A stretch of 64,000 nt of DNA from Dorea_A amylophila (GTDB lineage: Bacteria; Bacillota; Clostridia; Lachnospirales; Lachnospiraceae). Shown in pieces: positions 7,955 through 16,847 of this stretch. The number at the start of each line of letters is the position of its first letter. Position 1 is the stretch's first letter. Location of the stretch: the NCBI RefSeq assembly GCF_025567265.1, contig NZ_JAOQJW010000002.1:1-64000 (forward strand), in the 5' to 3' direction. The notes under the pieces are model-generated. The model was not told where the DNA came from. It did no database searches and saw only the letters and a list, made by a program, of their open reading frames with translations. Both the position numbers and the translations under genes were made by a program.

Positions 7955-9847
7955 ATGGATTACGAAAGTATAGCAAAAAAAATCCTCCAAAGAGTCGGGG
8001 GAAAGGAAAATGTAATCAGCCTGGTACATTGTATGACGAGACTGCGTTTTACATTAAAAGATGAATCAATTGTAGACGATGAAGCAGTGAAAAAGACCAA
8101 AGGCGTTATGGGAATCATGAAAAAAGCCGGTCAGTATCAGATTATCATTGGTAATGATGTGGCAAATGTCTATGCAGAGCTTAATAAGCTTGGAAATTTT
8201 TCAAACGAAGTACCGAAAAAAGCACCACAGAATAAGGAAAAACAGAATGTATTTTCTATGCTGATGGATACAATCTCCGGTATCATGGCACCGGTTATTC
8301 CGGCAATCATCGGAGCTGCAATGATCAAAGTACTTCTTACATTACTTCCAATGATCGGTGTTCTGAGTACAAAAGGTGATACTTATAATCTGTTAAGTGT
8401 TATGGGTGACGGCGCATTTTTCTTTATGCCGGTATTGATTGCGATATCTGCATCTAAAAAATTTGGAACGAATATGTATTATGCGGCAAGTATAGCGTTG
8501 ATTATGTTGCATCCAAATTTTATTTCATTCATGAATAGTGCAAATGATGCAAAAGAAACTGTAAAATTTCTTAAATTTATTCCGGTAACATATGCATCTT
8601 ATGCTTATTCTGTTATTCCGATTATTCTGGCAGTATGGTCGCTGAAATATGTCGAGCGTCTGGTAGATAAGATTACACCGGTAGTAACCAAGAACTTCTT
8701 AAAACCGATGTTGGTAGTGCTGATCGAAGCACCTATTGCATTGATTATTCTTGGACCTTTAGGTGCAATCTGTGGTAACGTATTATCAACAGTTGTTTAT
8801 ACAATTCATGATAAACTTGGATTTATTGCGATCGGTCTTGTGGCGGGTGTATATCCTTTCGTTGTTATGGCAGGTATGCATCATGCATTTACACCAATCA
8901 AACTGGGAATGATTGCTTCCACAGGATTTGAAAACTTTATCTGTATCGGAGAACTTTGCTCTAACATGGCACAGGGTGCTGCATCGCTTGCAGTAGCAGT
9001 AAAGAGTAAGAACAAAGATTTTAAACAGATTGCCGGATCTTCTGCATTTTCGGCATTATTTGCAGGAATTACAGAGCCAGCTCTGTATGGTGTAACATTA
9101 CGTTTGAAACGTCCGATGTTAGGAGCATGTATCGGTGCTGCTGCAGGTGGATTATTTGGTGGATTTTTCCAGATGAAATGTTTTGGTATTGCGACACCTG
9201 CGATCGTAACAATCGTTCAGTATGTAGAAAAAGGGAAACCGCAGAGTCTGTTATTTGCGGCACTTACGATTCTCCTTACAATAGTGGTTGCATTCATTGC
9301 GACAATGATCATTGGATTTGAAGATGTAGTAGATGATGATGATGAATTAGACATGCTGGAAACAGAAAGCAAAGAAGAAGTAAAAGTAATGGAGAATGCG
9401 ATTGATATTGCAAGTCCGGCAGAAGGAAAAGCAATTTCACTGTCAGAAGTTGCAGATGCAACATTTGCACAGGAAATTCTTGGAAAAGGTGCGGCAATCG
9501 TTCTGGAAAAAGGAGTGATCTATGCACCATTTGATGGAAAAGTAGATGTGATGTTTGAAACGGGACATGCAGTAGGTCTTGTAGGAGAGAATGGGGTAGA
9601 ACTTCTGGTACACATCGGAATCGATACCGTAAATCTGGAAGGAAAATATTTCTCACCGAAGAAAGCAGCAGGAGATGTTGTGAAAAAGGGTGATGTGTTG
9701 ATCGAATTTGATATTGAAAAAATAAAAGAGGCTGGATATGATGTAACAACGCCGGTGATCGTTTCAAACACAGATCAGTATGCAATAGTTGAAAAAACAG
9801 CAACAGGAGAAGTAACAAAAGAAAGTAACCTTATCAAAGTTCAGTAA
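7955..9847 (+). CDS. bglP: Beta-glucoside PTS transporter, EIIBCA
   Basis: Membrane permease-phosphotransferase that imports aryl-beta-glucosides and phosphorylates them. Domain order is EIIB (residues 1-85, phospho-Cys in LVHCMTRLRF), a multi-spanning EIIC (about 100-450, with GMHHAFTPIKLGM) and a C-terminal EIIA of the glucose type (about 475-630) with SPAEGKAISL, the paired His of the ETGHAVGL segment and LLVHIGIDTV. The ATG at 7955 has the better spacing from GAGG; an in-frame ATG at 7949 also exists. It is followed 11 bases later by the phospho-beta-glucosidase gene. Expression should depend on antitermination at the upstream RAT. Confidence 0.94.
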   Translation: MDYESIAKKILQRVGGKENVISLVHCMTRLRFTLKDESIVDDEAVKKTKGVMGIMKKAGQYQIIIGNDVANVYAELNKLGNFSNEVPKKAPQNKEKQNVFSMLMDTISGIMAPVIPAIIGAAMIKVLLTLLPMIGVLSTKGDTYNLLSVMGDGAFFFMPVLIAISASKKFGTNMYYAASIALIMLHPNFISFMNSANDAKETVKFLKFIPVTYASYAYSVIPIILAVWSLKYVERLVDKITPVVTKNFLKPMLVVLIEAPIALIILGPLGAICGNVLSTVVYTIHDKLGFIAIGLVAGVYPFVVMAGMHHAFTPIKLGMIASTGFENFICIGELCSNMAQGAASLAVAVKSKNKDFKQIAGSSAFSALFAGITEPALYGVTLRLKRPMLGACIGAAAGGLFGGFFQMKCFGIATPAIVTIVQYVEKGKPQSLLFAALTILLTIVVAFIATMIIGFEDVVDDDDELDMLETESKEEVKVMENAIDIASPAEGKAISLSEVADATFAQEILGKGAAIVLEKGVIYAPFDGKVDVMFETGHAVGLVGENGVELLVHIGIDTVNLEGKYFSPKKAAGDVVKKGDVLIEFDIEKIKEAGYDVTTPVIVSNTDQYAIVEKTATGEVTKESNLIKVQ

Positions 9848-9858
9848 AGGAAAGGAAT

Positions 9859-11319
9859 ATGGATATGGAAGAAATGAAAGTGACAAGATTTCCAAAAGAC
9901 TTTCTATGGGGAAGCGCTTCAGCGGCTTATCAGATTGAAGGTGGATGGAAAGAAGATGGAAAAGGTGTGACAAACTGGGATACATTTGTACGTATCCCAG
10001 GGAAAACATATAAAGCAACGACCGGTGATGTAGCGGTAGATCATTATCACCACTATAAAGAGGATATTGCATTAATGGCAGAGATGGGATTAAAAACATA
10101 CCGGTTTTCTATCTCCTGGGCCCGTATTTATCCGGAAGGAAGAGGTACGGTCAATGAAAAAGGACTTGCATTTTATCAGGATATTATTGATGAATGCTTG
10201 AAATATGGAATTGAGCCGATGGTGACAATTTTCCACTGGGATCTTCCGCAGGCACTGGTGGATCTGTATGGTGGATGGGAAAGCCCGGAGATCATTCAGG
10301 ATTATGTGACTTATGCAAAGACTCTCTTCGAAAACTTTGGCGATAAAGTGAAATACTGGATTACATTAAACGAACAGAATATATTTACTTCTCTTGGTTG
10401 GTTGACAGCACAGCATCCGCCTGGAAAATTTGATGACCAGAAGACTTTTTATCAGGTTAATCATTATGCTTTTATGGCACATGCCAAGGCAGTACTTGCT
10501 TATCGTGAAATGGGTGGAAAAGGAGAGATTGGTGCAAGCTTTGCGTATGTACCATCCTATGCGTTGGACTGTAAACCGGTAAATGCAATGGCAAAACGTG
10601 ATTATGATGAATTGAAAAATTTCTGGTGGATGGATATATATGCATATGGGCGTTATCCAAAAGCTGCGATGGCTTATCTGAAGAAAAAAGGTTATGCTCC
10701 GGAAATTTTAGATGAAGATATGGAAATATTGAAAAAAGCTGCCGGAGAGATTACATTCATGGGTGTAAATTATTATCAGAGTTGTGTGTGTGAGTATAAT
10801 CCAATGGATGGAGTTACGCCGTATGGTACGATGAATACAACAGGTGTAAAGGGATCTGCCCAAGAACTGGGAATGCCGGGAATATATAAGAATCCAGTAA
10901 ATCCATATCTTATGACAACAGATTGGGATTGGATGATAGATCCGATGGGGCTTCGCTTTTGCTGCCGTGAAATTACAAGCCGTTATGGTCTGCCAATTGT
11001 GATTTCTGAAAATGGATTGGGAGCATTTGATAAAAAGACAGAAGATGATCAGATTCATGATGAATATAGAATCCATTATCTGGAAGAACATTTGAAAGAA
11101 CTGGGAAAAGCAATTGAAGAAGGCTGTGAAGTTCTGGCATACTGTACATGGTCATTCACAGATCTTTTAAGCTGGTTAAATGGTTATCAGAAACGTTATG
11201 GTTTCGTATATGTAGACCGTGAAGAGGAAGAAGGCGGTACATTAAACCGCTATAAAAAAGATAGCTTTTACTGGTATCAGAGTGTTATCAAATCTGATGG
11301 GGAGAATTTGTATAAATAG
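9859..11319 (+). CDS. bglA: 6-phospho-beta-glucosidase (GH1)
   Basis: 486-residue cytoplasmic glycoside hydrolase family 1 enzyme that splits the 6-phospho-beta-glucosides delivered by the PTS. It starts with the family N-terminal signature FPKDFLWGSASAAYQIEGG, has the acid/base Glu in TLNEQN (about residue 175) and the nucleophile Glu in ISENGLGAFD (about residue 386). The C-terminal region GFVYVDREEEEGGTLNRYKKDS includes the segment that reads the 6-phosphate in this subfamily. It is cotranscribed with the PTS gene and ends at a strong terminator. Confidence 0.95.
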   Translation: MDMEEMKVTRFPKDFLWGSASAAYQIEGGWKEDGKGVTNWDTFVRIPGKTYKATTGDVAVDHYHHYKEDIALMAEMGLKTYRFSISWARIYPEGRGTVNEKGLAFYQDIIDECLKYGIEPMVTIFHWDLPQALVDLYGGWESPEIIQDYVTYAKTLFENFGDKVKYWITLNEQNIFTSLGWLTAQHPPGKFDDQKTFYQVNHYAFMAHAKAVLAYREMGGKGEIGASFAYVPSYALDCKPVNAMAKRDYDELKNFWWMDIYAYGRYPKAAMAYLKKKGYAPEILDEDMEILKKAAGEITFMGVNYYQSCVCEYNPMDGVTPYGTMNTTGVKGSAQELGMPGIYKNPVNPYLMTTDWDWMIDPMGLRFCCREITSRYGLPIVISENGLGAFDKKTEDDQIHDEYRIHYLEEHLKELGKAIEEGCEVLAYCTWSFTDLLSWLNGYQKRYGFVYVDREEEEGGTLNRYKKDSFYWYQSVIKSDGENLYK

Positions 11320-11327
11320 GTATAAAT

Positions 11328-11380
11328 AAAAAAGATTATTGTGATACAGAAATGAAATTCCGGCACAATAATCTTTTTTG
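11328..11380 (+). terminator. Rho-independent terminator after bglA
   Basis: A 15-bp perfect stem (AAAAAGATTATTGTG, 11329-11343, with its complement at 11364-11378) and a T run, closing the bgl operon. Confidence 0.88.
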
Positions 11381-11541
11381 TTTACAAATCTATTTGTATT
11401 ATCCACTGACTTCGCTGAATCATTTTTTGAGGCGGAAGATGATGTAGATGAGATGCAGGCACGCTTGGAACTAGTTAACCTTCTGGTTACATACAAAGGT
11501 TCGATCGGTGACAGCCGTCATGATGCATTAAATAGAAAATC
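11381..11541 (+). pseudogene. Possible gene remnant, unknown family
   Basis: The frame here reads as protein-like sequence (for example SFFEAEDDVDEMQARLELVN and VTYKGSIGDSRHDALNR) but has no ribosome site, and its only start is a TTG inside the terminator T run. It looks like an orphaned C-terminal piece of a former gene between the bgl and nad operons. I do not recognise the family. It could also be chance. Confidence 0.25.
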
Positions 11542-11563
11542 ATGTGTAAAGAATAAATACAAC

Positions 11564-11599
11564 AACTGTCTTGTCACATGTAAATAACAGTGGTATAAT
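11564..11599 (+). promoter_or_regulatory. nadBC promoter with probable NiaR operator
   Basis: TTGTCA (11571-11576) and TATAAT (11594-11599) are 17 bases apart. The -35 is embedded in CTGTCTTGTCACATGTAAAT, which resembles the reported NiaR (YrxA) binding pattern with a TGTCTTGTCA core. A niaR gene lies at the end of the operon, supporting autoregulation by nicotinate (inference). Confidence 0.6.
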
Positions 11600-11683
11600 G
11601 TGAAAAGTTTAAGCGGTCAGAAGAATATATATGGAGGGACTGTCCGTAAACGGAAAGCAGTATAGAAAAGAGGATGTTGTATT

Positions 11684-12877
11684 ATGAAACTGAATGCAGA
11701 TACAGTAATCGTAGGAAGCGGAGTCGCAGGACTTTTCAGCGCGTTGAATTTACCAAGAGAACAGGATATTATATTAATTACCAAGTCAGATCTGGAAAGC
11801 AGTGATTCGTTCCTTGCACAGGGGGGAATCTGTGTATTAAGAGACGAAAGCGACTACGACAGTTATTTTGAAGACACGATGAAAGCCGGTCATTATGAGA
11901 ACCGGAAAGAATCTGTAGATATCATGATCCGTAATTCCAGAGATATCATCAATGATCTGGTAAAGTATGGCGTAGAGTTTGAAAAGAAGGACGGCGAATT
12001 TGCCTATACAAGAGAGGGAGCGCACTCCAGACCGAGAATCCTGTTTCATGAAGATGTGACAGGAAAAGAAATCACCAGCAAACTGCTTGCTCAGGTGAAG
12101 GAGCTTAAGAATGTGAAAATGTATGAATATACAGAGATGACAGATGTGATCATCGAAGATGATAAATGTGTAGGAATCAAGGCAAAGAATGAAAAGGGAA
12201 CGTATGAAATTTATGCAGAAAATACGATCCTTGCAAGTGGCGGTATCGGCGGGACCTATCAGCATTCCACGAATTTTCCACATCTGACAGGGGATGCGAT
12301 TGAGATTGCAAAGAAGCATGGAATCCGTCTGGAACATCTGGACTATGTACAGATCCATCCGACAACTTTATATTCGAAGAAACCGGGAAGACGTTTCCTG
12401 ATCTCAGAATCGGTACGTGGTGAAGGAGCGGTCCTTTATAATAAGAACAAAGAACGTTTTGTAGACGAACTGCTTCCAAGAGATGTTGTGACAAAAGCAA
12501 TAAGAGAAGAGATGGAAAAAGAAGGAACTGATCATGTATGGCTTTCTATGGAACATATACCAAAAGAAACGATTTTAAAGCATTTCCCAAATATCTATGA
12601 ACATTGTCTGGAAGAAGGATATGACGTAACGAAAGAATGCATCCCGGTTGTACCGGCACAGCATTATTTTATGGGTGGAATCTGGGTAGATTCAGACAGC
12701 AGGACTTCTATGGAACACCTGTATGCAGTCGGGGAGACAAGCTGTAATGGTGTACATGGTGCTAACCGTCTGGCAAGTAACTCACTTCTGGAAAGTCTGG
12801 TATTTGCAAAGCGCGCAGCAACAAAGATTACAAAAGAAGAAACACAGGAAAAAATATCTGAACGTAAAGCGGTATAA
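11684..12877 (+). CDS. nadB: L-aspartate oxidase
   Basis: FAD-dependent enzyme converting L-aspartate to iminoaspartate, the first step of de novo NAD synthesis. The N-terminal dinucleotide fold reads TVIVGSGVAGLFSALNL; FAD and active-site stretches include QGGICVLRDESDSY-like, SHSRPRILFHEDVTG-like and SESVRGEGAVL, HANGVH-type GVHGANRLASNSLLE near the end. At 397 residues it lacks most of the C-terminal helical domain of the E. coli enzyme (about 540 residues), a shortened form seen in Clostridia. It starts the nadB-nadC-niaR group. Quinolinate synthase (NadA), its usual partner, is not adjacent. Confidence 0.93.
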   Translation: MKLNADTVIVGSGVAGLFSALNLPREQDIILITKSDLESSDSFLAQGGICVLRDESDYDSYFEDTMKAGHYENRKESVDIMIRNSRDIINDLVKYGVEFEKKDGEFAYTREGAHSRPRILFHEDVTGKEITSKLLAQVKELKNVKMYEYTEMTDVIIEDDKCVGIKAKNEKGTYEIYAENTILASGGIGGTYQHSTNFPHLTGDAIEIAKKHGIRLEHLDYVQIHPTTLYSKKPGRRFLISESVRGEGAVLYNKNKERFVDELLPRDVVTKAIREEMEKEGTDHVWLSMEHIPKETILKHFPNIYEHCLEEGYDVTKECIPVVPAQHYFMGGIWVDSDSRTSMEHLYAVGETSCNGVHGANRLASNSLLESLVFAKRAATKITKEETQEKISERKAV

Positions 12878-13008
12878 GATGTTATAATAAATGCAGTATA
12901 CGGATGCATAGATAAAAATTGCTATCTGTCAAAAAATGAATAGAAAAATAAACAGGAAAAGGACAGAAACAGACGAACAGGAAGAATGATAAAGGAGACA
13001 AGCATAAT

Positions 13009-13860
13009 ATGAATAACATAACAATGACTTTACAGGTAGACCACCTGATCATGGAAGCATTAAGAGAAGATATTTCAAGTGAGGACGTGACCACCAATGC
13101 GGTCATGCACGAAGCTGTAACCGGAGAAGTAGATCTGATCTGTAAACAGGATGGTGTGGTCGCAGGACTTCAGATATTTCAGAGAGTCTTCGAATTATTA
13201 GATAAAGATACAAAAGTAGAATTTTTCTGCAAAGATGGCGATGAAGTAAAGAATGGACAGTTAATGGGGAAAGTAACCGGAGATATCCGTGTACTCCTTT
13301 CCGGAGAAAGAGTTGCGCTGAATTATCTGCAGAGAATGAGTGGAATCGCAAGTTATACACATTCCGTAGCATCGCTTCTGGAGGGAAGTAAGACAAAACT
13401 TCTGGATACCAGAAAGACGACTCCGAATATGAGAATTTTTGAAAAATATGCAGTCAGAGTGGGTGGCGGATACAATCACCGTTATAATCTGTCTGATGGA
13501 GTGTTGCTGAAAGACAATCACATCGGTGCAGCAGGAAGCGTGACAAAAGCTGTTCAGATGGCAAAAGAATATGCACCATTTGTACGTAAGATCGAGGTAG
13601 AAGTTGAAAATTTGGATATGGTGAAAGAAGCGGTAGAAGCAGGGGCAGACATTATCATGCTCGATAATATGTCCACGGAAGAGATGCAGGAAGCAATCCG
13701 CATCATTGACGGACGTGCCGAGACCGAGTGTTCCGGTAATGTAACGAAAGAGAATATCAGCAGACTGACTTCTCTCGGCGTAGATTATATTTCCAGCGGA
13801 GCACTGACACATTCCGCACCGATTTTAGATATTTCCTTAAAGCACCTTCATGCGGTATAA
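13009..13860 (+). CDS. nadC: Nicotinate-nucleotide pyrophosphorylase (carboxylating)
   Basis: Quinolinate phosphoribosyltransferase: converts quinolinate and PRPP to nicotinate mononucleotide, CO2 and PPi. 283 residues, normal length. Recognisable family segments are EDISSEDVTTNA at the N-terminus, LSGERVALNYLQRMSGIA, LDTRKTTPNMR, the GGGYNHRYNLSDGVLLKDNH active-site loop and ADIIMLDNMS. GGAGACAAGCATAAT precedes the ATG. The 131-base gap after nadB contains no recognisable gene. Confidence 0.96.
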   Translation: MNNITMTLQVDHLIMEALREDISSEDVTTNAVMHEAVTGEVDLICKQDGVVAGLQIFQRVFELLDKDTKVEFFCKDGDEVKNGQLMGKVTGDIRVLLSGERVALNYLQRMSGIASYTHSVASLLEGSKTKLLDTRKTTPNMRIFEKYAVRVGGGYNHRYNLSDGVLLKDNHIGAAGSVTKAVQMAKEYAPFVRKIEVEVENLDMVKEAVEAGADIIMLDNMSTEEMQEAIRIIDGRAETECSGNVTKENISRLTSLGVDYISSGALTHSAPILDISLKHLHAV

Positions 13861-13942
13861 TAGATATGATTACCGTGTGTGGAGAAAAATACATGGATAA
13901 ATAGATCATTTGGGAAAATAACATGGGAGGTGGCAACAGGAA

Positions 13943-14467
13943 ATGCATGGATCTGAAAGAAGAGAACAGATAATCAGACAGATTCAGGAAAGCAAAGCTC
14001 CGGTATCCGGAACAAAGCTTGCTTCCCTTTATAGTGTCAGCCGTCAGGTGATCGTGCAGGATATCGCACTGATCCGCTCAGCAGGATATGAGATCATATC
14101 TACAAACCGCGGCTATATATTGAACCAGCCAAAGACGGTGTGTCGGATATTTAAAGTACAGCACACAGATGAACAGCTGGAAGAAGAGCTGAATACGATC
14201 GTTGACCTGGGAGGATGTGTAGACAATGTCATGATCCATCACAGAGTCTATGGAAAGATGGAGGCGGAACTGGCCTTAAGTTCCCGGAGAAAGGTCGGCG
14301 CATTTATGGAAGATATCCGAAGTGGCAAGTCCAGTCCGCTTAAGAACATCACATCCAACTATCATTATCATAAGGTTAGTGCCGACAGCGAAGAGACGCT
14401 GGATCTGATCGAGCAGGAACTGAGGGAAAAAGGATTTCTGGTAGAGGAAAGACGACAGGTAGTGTAA
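13943..14467 (+). CDS. niaR: NAD biosynthesis repressor NiaR (3H domain)
   Basis: 174-residue transcription factor with an N-terminal winged helix-turn-helix (REQIIRQIQES..SGTKLASLYSVSRQVIVQDIALIRSAGYEI) and a C-terminal 3H domain, named for three conserved His that bind metal and nicotinate. His-rich points are VMIHHRVYG and SNYHYHKVSAD. In Firmicutes this protein represses NAD synthesis and niacin uptake genes when nicotinate is plentiful. Its place behind nadC and the NiaR-like site upstream of nadB support this. The ATG follows GGGAGGTGGCAACAGGAA. Confidence 0.92.
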   Translation: MHGSERREQIIRQIQESKAPVSGTKLASLYSVSRQVIVQDIALIRSAGYEIISTNRGYILNQPKTVCRIFKVQHTDEQLEEELNTIVDLGGCVDNVMIHHRVYGKMEAELALSSRRKVGAFMEDIRSGKSSPLKNITSNYHYHKVSADSEETLDLIEQELREKGFLVEERRQVV

Positions 14468-14474
14468 ATATTTC

Positions 14475-14511
14475 TTGCATTTTTCAGAAAGATTGTATAC
14501 GATATAGTATA
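14475..14511 (+). promoter_or_regulatory. Possible autoregulated promoter of the tetR gene
   Basis: TTGCAT (14475-14480) and TACGAT (14498-14503) are 17 bases apart, and the short dyad TATAC (14496-14500) / GTATA (14507-14511) overlaps the -10. Weak consensus match; TetR proteins often repress themselves. Confidence 0.35.
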
Positions 14512-14532
14512 AAGTGAAATGTGAGGAATGAG

Positions 14533-15123
14533 ATGGCGGGAATAAAAAAAGGTGCAGAGTTAAGACAGAAAATTATTGATACAGCATGGGAACTGTTTTA
14601 TGAAAATGGTTATGAGAATACGACAGTAAATGATATCATCCGGAAAGTGGGAACTTCAAAAGGTGGATTTTATTATTATTTTAAGGCGAAAGAAGATTTG
14701 TTGAATTCCTTGTACTCCGTTTTCGACCGGGAATATGAAAAATTTTATGAAAATATGGACCAAAATCAGGACAGCCTGATGAAGCTGAAACAGCTCAGTC
14801 AATATGTGTCTTATTTTATTGAAGGAAATGTATCAGCAGAACTTCTGGCTGCACTTTACCAGTCACAATTGGCAAAAAAAAGTCAGGATAATTTTTTGAA
14901 TCCGGACAGGTATTATATCAATCTTGTCAAAAAGATCATATCCGAGGGTCAGAAAAAAGGGGAAATCCGGACAGATATATCTGTAGAGGAGCTGGCGCAT
15001 GATGTGCTGGTTTTGGAAAGAGGAATTATTATGGACTGGTGTGTCCAGAATGGTTCATTTTCGTTAGGATATTACGGAAGTCGCAGTTTTGACCTGTATA
15101 TTGAATTTATGAGAGTAGGTTAA
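14533..15123 (+). CDS. TetR/AcrR-family transcriptional regulator
   Basis: About 196 residues. The N-terminal TetR helix-turn-helix is clear: AWELFYENGYENTTVNDIIRKVGTSKGGFYYYFKAKEDLL. The C-terminal ligand domain is not recognisable. A GTG at 14521 gives a slightly longer form, but the ATG at 14533 is preceded by TGAGGA at good distance. It ends in a strong terminator and is followed by a small operon (membrane proteins plus amidohydrolase) whose promoter has a dyad, so it probably controls that operon in response to its substrate (inference). Confidence 0.88.
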   Translation: MAGIKKGAELRQKIIDTAWELFYENGYENTTVNDIIRKVGTSKGGFYYYFKAKEDLLNSLYSVFDREYEKFYENMDQNQDSLMKLKQLSQYVSYFIEGNVSAELLAALYQSQLAKKSQDNFLNPDRYYINLVKKIISEGQKKGEIRTDISVEELAHDVLVLERGIIMDWCVQNGSFSLGYYGSRSFDLYIEFMRVG

Positions 15124-15131
15124 GTAATAAT

Positions 15132-15173
15132 AAAAAAGATTACAGCAATGTATTTGTTGTAGTCTTTTTTTAT
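15132..15173 (+). terminator. Rho-independent terminator after tetR gene
   Basis: A 17-bp stem (15132-15148 with 15154-15170, two G-T pairs) with a 5-base loop and a T run. Confidence 0.85.
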
Positions 15174-15258
15174 ACCAAAGTATGTAATAGAAGCTGATTG
15201 TAAAATGTAATCTGTATTTTATAAAAAACAGACCAAGGTATGTACCTGCAAGTGCGAA
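15172..15258. repeat. Two degenerate copies of a dispersed intergenic repeat
   Basis: ATACCAAAGTATG followed by TAATAGAAGCTG starts at 15172 and a second, weaker version (ACCAAGGTATG then TACCTGCAAGTGC) starts at 15232. They resemble the 41-base element found twice inside the cobalamin operon (38910 and 52659). Function unknown. Confidence 0.4.
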
Positions 15259-15349
15259 TAAAAGGAGATAAAAGAAAGAAAATAAATGTAAAAGCATACA
15301 ATAAATAAGAAATGTATGGATAAAAAGAAGAAGAAGTCAGATAAATTAA

Positions 15350-15390
15350 TTGACAACAGAAGAGAGAATTGTTAATATTATAACTAACAA
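15350..15390 (+). promoter_or_regulatory. Promoter and dyad operator of the amidohydrolase operon
   Basis: TTGACA (15350-15355) and TAATAT (15373-15378) are 17 bases apart. TTGTTA (15369-15374) and TAACAA (15385-15390) form an inverted repeat over the -10, with an inner GTTA/TAAC dyad. A TetR-type repressor gene lies immediately upstream. Confidence 0.58.
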
Positions 15391-15424
15391 CAAACCGCGG
15401 TTTCCAAAAGAATGGAGGAGAAAT

Positions 15425-16129
15425 ATGGTATATACAGAGATATGTAACGCTGTGTGGATGTATCTGTGGGTAGGAGCCTTGTTACTGGCAGTAATTTTAC
15501 AATGTCTGGTATTTATGAAAAAAGCCTGGAAACACGCTCTGGAATTAGGACTTCGGCCGGAACAGATAAAAAAGGGCTTAACAACAGGAATCACGATCAG
15601 CATTATGCCGACTTTGCCGGTATTGTTAGTTTTACTTTCACTTATGCCTTTGCTGGGCGTTCCGCTTCCGTGGTTGAGATTATCAATCATAGGATCTGCA
15701 TATTACGAAACCTATGCAGCGACCACAGCATTGGAGTGTGTGGGAGAAACAATGAAATTAAATGAATACAGTGCCGTAGGATGGGTGGCTGCAGCGTGGG
15801 TTATGACGATTGGAGGAAGCGCCTGTGTATTATGGTCATCCCTTGCAATCAAACCGATTTCCATGTTGTATGAAAAGGCCGAAAAGATTGATATGAAATT
15901 AGTACTTTCAATTGGAGCAGGATGTCTTGCCGGAGTTATGGCATATGTATCGGTATCTTATGGATTTAGTGCAATGTCAACAAAAGGCGTTGTGTTCTGT
16001 ATCAGTTTCGCCGTTGGTGCATTGCTAGTGTGGATACATAACAAAAGACCGAAGGCCAAATGGCTGTCGGATTATCTGATGACGATCAGTATGCTGGTTG
16101 CGATGGCGGCAGCCTGTATCATCTTTTAA
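15425..16129 (+). CDS. DUF5058-like membrane protein
   Basis: About 234-residue integral membrane protein with five to seven predicted helices and a LGLRPEQIKKGLTTGITISI segment after the first helix; I assign it to the DUF5058 type from memory of such proteins, without a search. The ATG at 15425 follows AATGGAGGAG; the frame is open further upstream but that part covers the promoter. The next gene encodes another membrane protein and the third an amidohydrolase, so the two membrane proteins may form a carrier for the amidohydrolase substrate (inference). Confidence 0.75.
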   Translation: MVYTEICNAVWMYLWVGALLLAVILQCLVFMKKAWKHALELGLRPEQIKKGLTTGITISIMPTLPVLLVLLSLMPLLGVPLPWLRLSIIGSAYYETYAATTALECVGETMKLNEYSAVGWVAAAWVMTIGGSACVLWSSLAIKPISMLYEKAEKIDMKLVLSIGAGCLAGVMAYVSVSYGFSAMSTKGVVFCISFAVGALLVWIHNKRPKAKWLSDYLMTISMLVAMAAACIIF

Positions 16130-16153
16130 TGAAAGAGAAAGGATGTGGAAAAC

Positions 16154-16825
16154 ATGACAGATAATGGATATCACAGGTGGATACACCGGTTTGGAATTTC
16201 ATCGAGCCTGCTTTTGTTTGTGGCGATGACTGCATTTCCGGTGGCAATTAGTTTTGTATATGGAATATGGCCGGATTTTAAAGCGTTATGGCCTGGATTT
16301 GTTGCAGTGATTTTATTTATGGCACCATATTGGCCGGCCGAAACGATCGGATATATGTCGGTAATGGGACCGGGAGCGTTATATATGTCCTACATTACCG
16401 GAAATGTTACAAATCTCAGAATGCCGGCAACGATTGGAACGATTAATTCACTGGGAATTAAACCGAATACCGAGGAATGTCATACAATGGCAATCATTGC
16501 ATGTGGAGCATCTGTAATTACAACCGTTGTGATCGTAGCGTTGGGTGTCGTGATTGCAACTCCGCTTGCACCGGTTTTGGAATCTCCGGTGATCAAGCCT
16601 GCATTTGATTATGTTGTACCGGCGTTGTTCGGAGGTCTGGTTGCGCAGACAGTTCTGAAAGGGAAAAAACAGTTTTTGTATTTTCTGGTACCATTGGCGA
16701 TTTGTCTGTTTTTCTGTTATTTTACCGCAGTAAACAGTGCATATTATATGCTGATTGCGATTGCAGTATCGGTAATCATCTATGTGATGGATTATAAAAA
16801 AGAAAAACAAAAAGAAGTAAAATAG
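16154..16825 (+). CDS. Membrane protein, partner of the DUF5058-like protein
   Basis: About 223 residues with six or seven hydrophobic helices; the stretch YMSVMGPGALYMSYITGNVT and the IGTINSLGIKPNTEECHTM loop look conserved rather than random. I do not recognise a characterised family. The ATG at 16154 has AAAGGA at proper spacing, better than the GTG at 16145. It lies 24 bases after the preceding gene and 22 bases before the amidohydrolase, so the three are one operon. Confidence 0.72.
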   Translation: MTDNGYHRWIHRFGISSSLLLFVAMTAFPVAISFVYGIWPDFKALWPGFVAVILFMAPYWPAETIGYMSVMGPGALYMSYITGNVTNLRMPATIGTINSLGIKPNTEECHTMAIIACGASVITTVVIVALGVVIATPLAPVLESPVIKPAFDYVVPALFGGLVAQTVLKGKKQFLYFLVPLAICLFFCYFTAVNSAYYMLIAIAVSVIIYVMDYKKEKQKEVK

Positions 16826-16847
16826 TGTTCATGTAAAGGAGCAGCGT

